Source: Bradyrhizobium altum
Lineage (GTDB): Bacteria; Pseudomonadota; Alphaproteobacteria; Rhizobiales; Xanthobacteraceae
NCBI RefSeq assembly: GCF_020889705.1
Contig: NZ_JACMYP010000027.1
Location: 1 to 50,824 of the forward strand
Direction: 5' to 3'
Length of the DNA: 50,824 nucleotides
Shown here: positions 50,632 to 50,824 of the stretch, in pieces
Layout: the number at the start of each line of letters is the position of its first letter
Numbering within the stretch: the first letter of the stretch is position 1
Made by a program: the position numbers and the translations under genes
Notes under the pieces: generated by a model
Told to the model about the DNA's origin: nothing
Database searches by the model: none
The model's input: only the letters and a program-made list of their open reading frames with translations

Positions 50632-50824
50632 TTACGCTCCTGCAACGGATGAGAAAGGAGAGCCGGGCAGCGCGGCAATACGATCCGGCGTGCCTGCGGC
50701 AGCAAGGGTGAGCGCGCGCACGACGATGCGCTGCGCGAGCTCGATCTTGAAGGCGTTGTCGCCGGACGGCTTGGCGCCGGCGAGCGCAGTGCGCGCCGCC
50801 TCACGATAAACCGCCGCATCGGGC
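50632..50824 (-). CDS. Molybdenum hydroxylase FAD subunit (YagS type), C-terminal fragment
   Basis: The last 63 residues of the medium subunit are read on the minus strand from the window edge to a TAA at 50632-50634: AVYREAARTALAGAKPSGDN, then AFKIELAQRIVVRALTLAAA. The motif KPSGDNAFKIELAQR is typical of YagS. The rest of the gene, and presumably the iron-sulfur subunit, lie beyond the window. Confidence 0.88.
   Translation of the reverse strand, partial: PDAAVYREAARTALAGAKPSGDNAFKIELAQRIVVRALTLAAAGTPDRIAALPGSPFSSVAGA

Noticed and set aside
48427..50652. A 741-codon open frame on the plus strand
   Set aside because: It is antisense to the clear molybdenum hydroxylase large subunit.
50636..50819. 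A 64-codon frame at the right edge on the minus strand
   Set aside because: Another frame of the same strand encodes the recognisable C-terminus of the YagS-type subunit.
1..50824. CRISPR arrays, tRNA or rRNA genes, insertion sequences
   Set aside because: No regularly spaced repeats, cloverleaf sequence, rRNA segments or transposase frames were seen.

Overview
The window is GC-rich, densely packed chromosomal DNA from an alphaproteobacterium. A Bradyrhizobium or close relative is likely. This rests on the accessory catabolic gene content (molybdenum hydroxylases, CoA-transferase, Rieske oxygenase, TRAP and ABC uptake proteins), on Bradyrhizobium-like intergenic palindromes (7861-7902, 40729-40849, 46547-46647, 48306-48321) and on the style of the regulators. 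No database search was possible. No tRNA, rRNA, CRISPR array, insertion sequence or phage gene was seen.

Region 1 (1-17.6 kb) is the most interesting part. A minus-strand operon carries a complete coenzyme F420 pathway: pxpA-like / npdG / cofE / cofD / cofC / fbiC, followed by an unidentified gene cut by the window edge. Divergent from it is diaminopropionate ammonia-lyase (dpaL). Next come a GntR/UTRA regulator, a three-gene molybdenum hydroxylase operon with an unusual CoxS-CoxG fusion, and an operon of CoA-transferase A and B, a luciferase-like (LLM) oxidoreductase and an M20 deacylase that ends in an intrinsic terminator. Related dyad-symmetric sites (variants of CTATCTTACTAATGATAG) lie in or next to predicted promoters of the pxpA-F420 operon, dpaL, gntR, the Mo-hydroxylase operon and the CoA-transferase operon. 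I infer one GntR-controlled regulon that makes F420, charges it from NADPH through NpdG, and uses it in the breakdown of a nitrogen compound, probably heterocyclic, that yields 2,3-diaminopropionate. I do not know this pathway from the literature, and the substrate is not identified.

Region 2 (18-22.7 kb) holds a C-terminally degraded acetamidase/formamidase-like gene, an orphan TRAP solute-binding protein, a class II aldolase and a biosynthetic-type threonine ammonia-lyase.

Region 3 (23-29.1 kb) is a four-gene operon: flavoprotein aromatic hydroxylase (with an apparent N-terminal frameshift), alpha/beta hydrolase, MFS transporter and M24 hydrolase. It is divergent from a LysR regulator with a clear T-N11-A box. 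Region 4 (29.2-33.6 kb) is a five-gene Rieske dioxygenase operon (alpha, beta, ferredoxin, MFS, MarR) read from a strong sigma70-like promoter whose 17-bp spacer is filled by a perfect 20-bp palindrome.

Region 5 (33.7-43.8 kb) is mixed: a 93-aa unknown protein, an AraC regulator, a DUF2066 protein, a zinc-free MDR oxidoreductase, two enoyl-CoA hydratases around a cytoplasmic gamma-glutamyltransferase, a GAF histidine kinase broken in its GLGLGL box, a thioesterase and an exported hydrolase. Region 6 (43.8-48.3 kb) is an amino-acid or polyamine locus: FAD amine oxidase, ABC ATPase, permease and binding protein, with a divergent XRE-cupin regulator. The right edge (48.36-50.82 kb) holds a second, unrelated molybdenum hydroxylase (YagR-type large subunit and the tail of the YagS-type FAD subunit).
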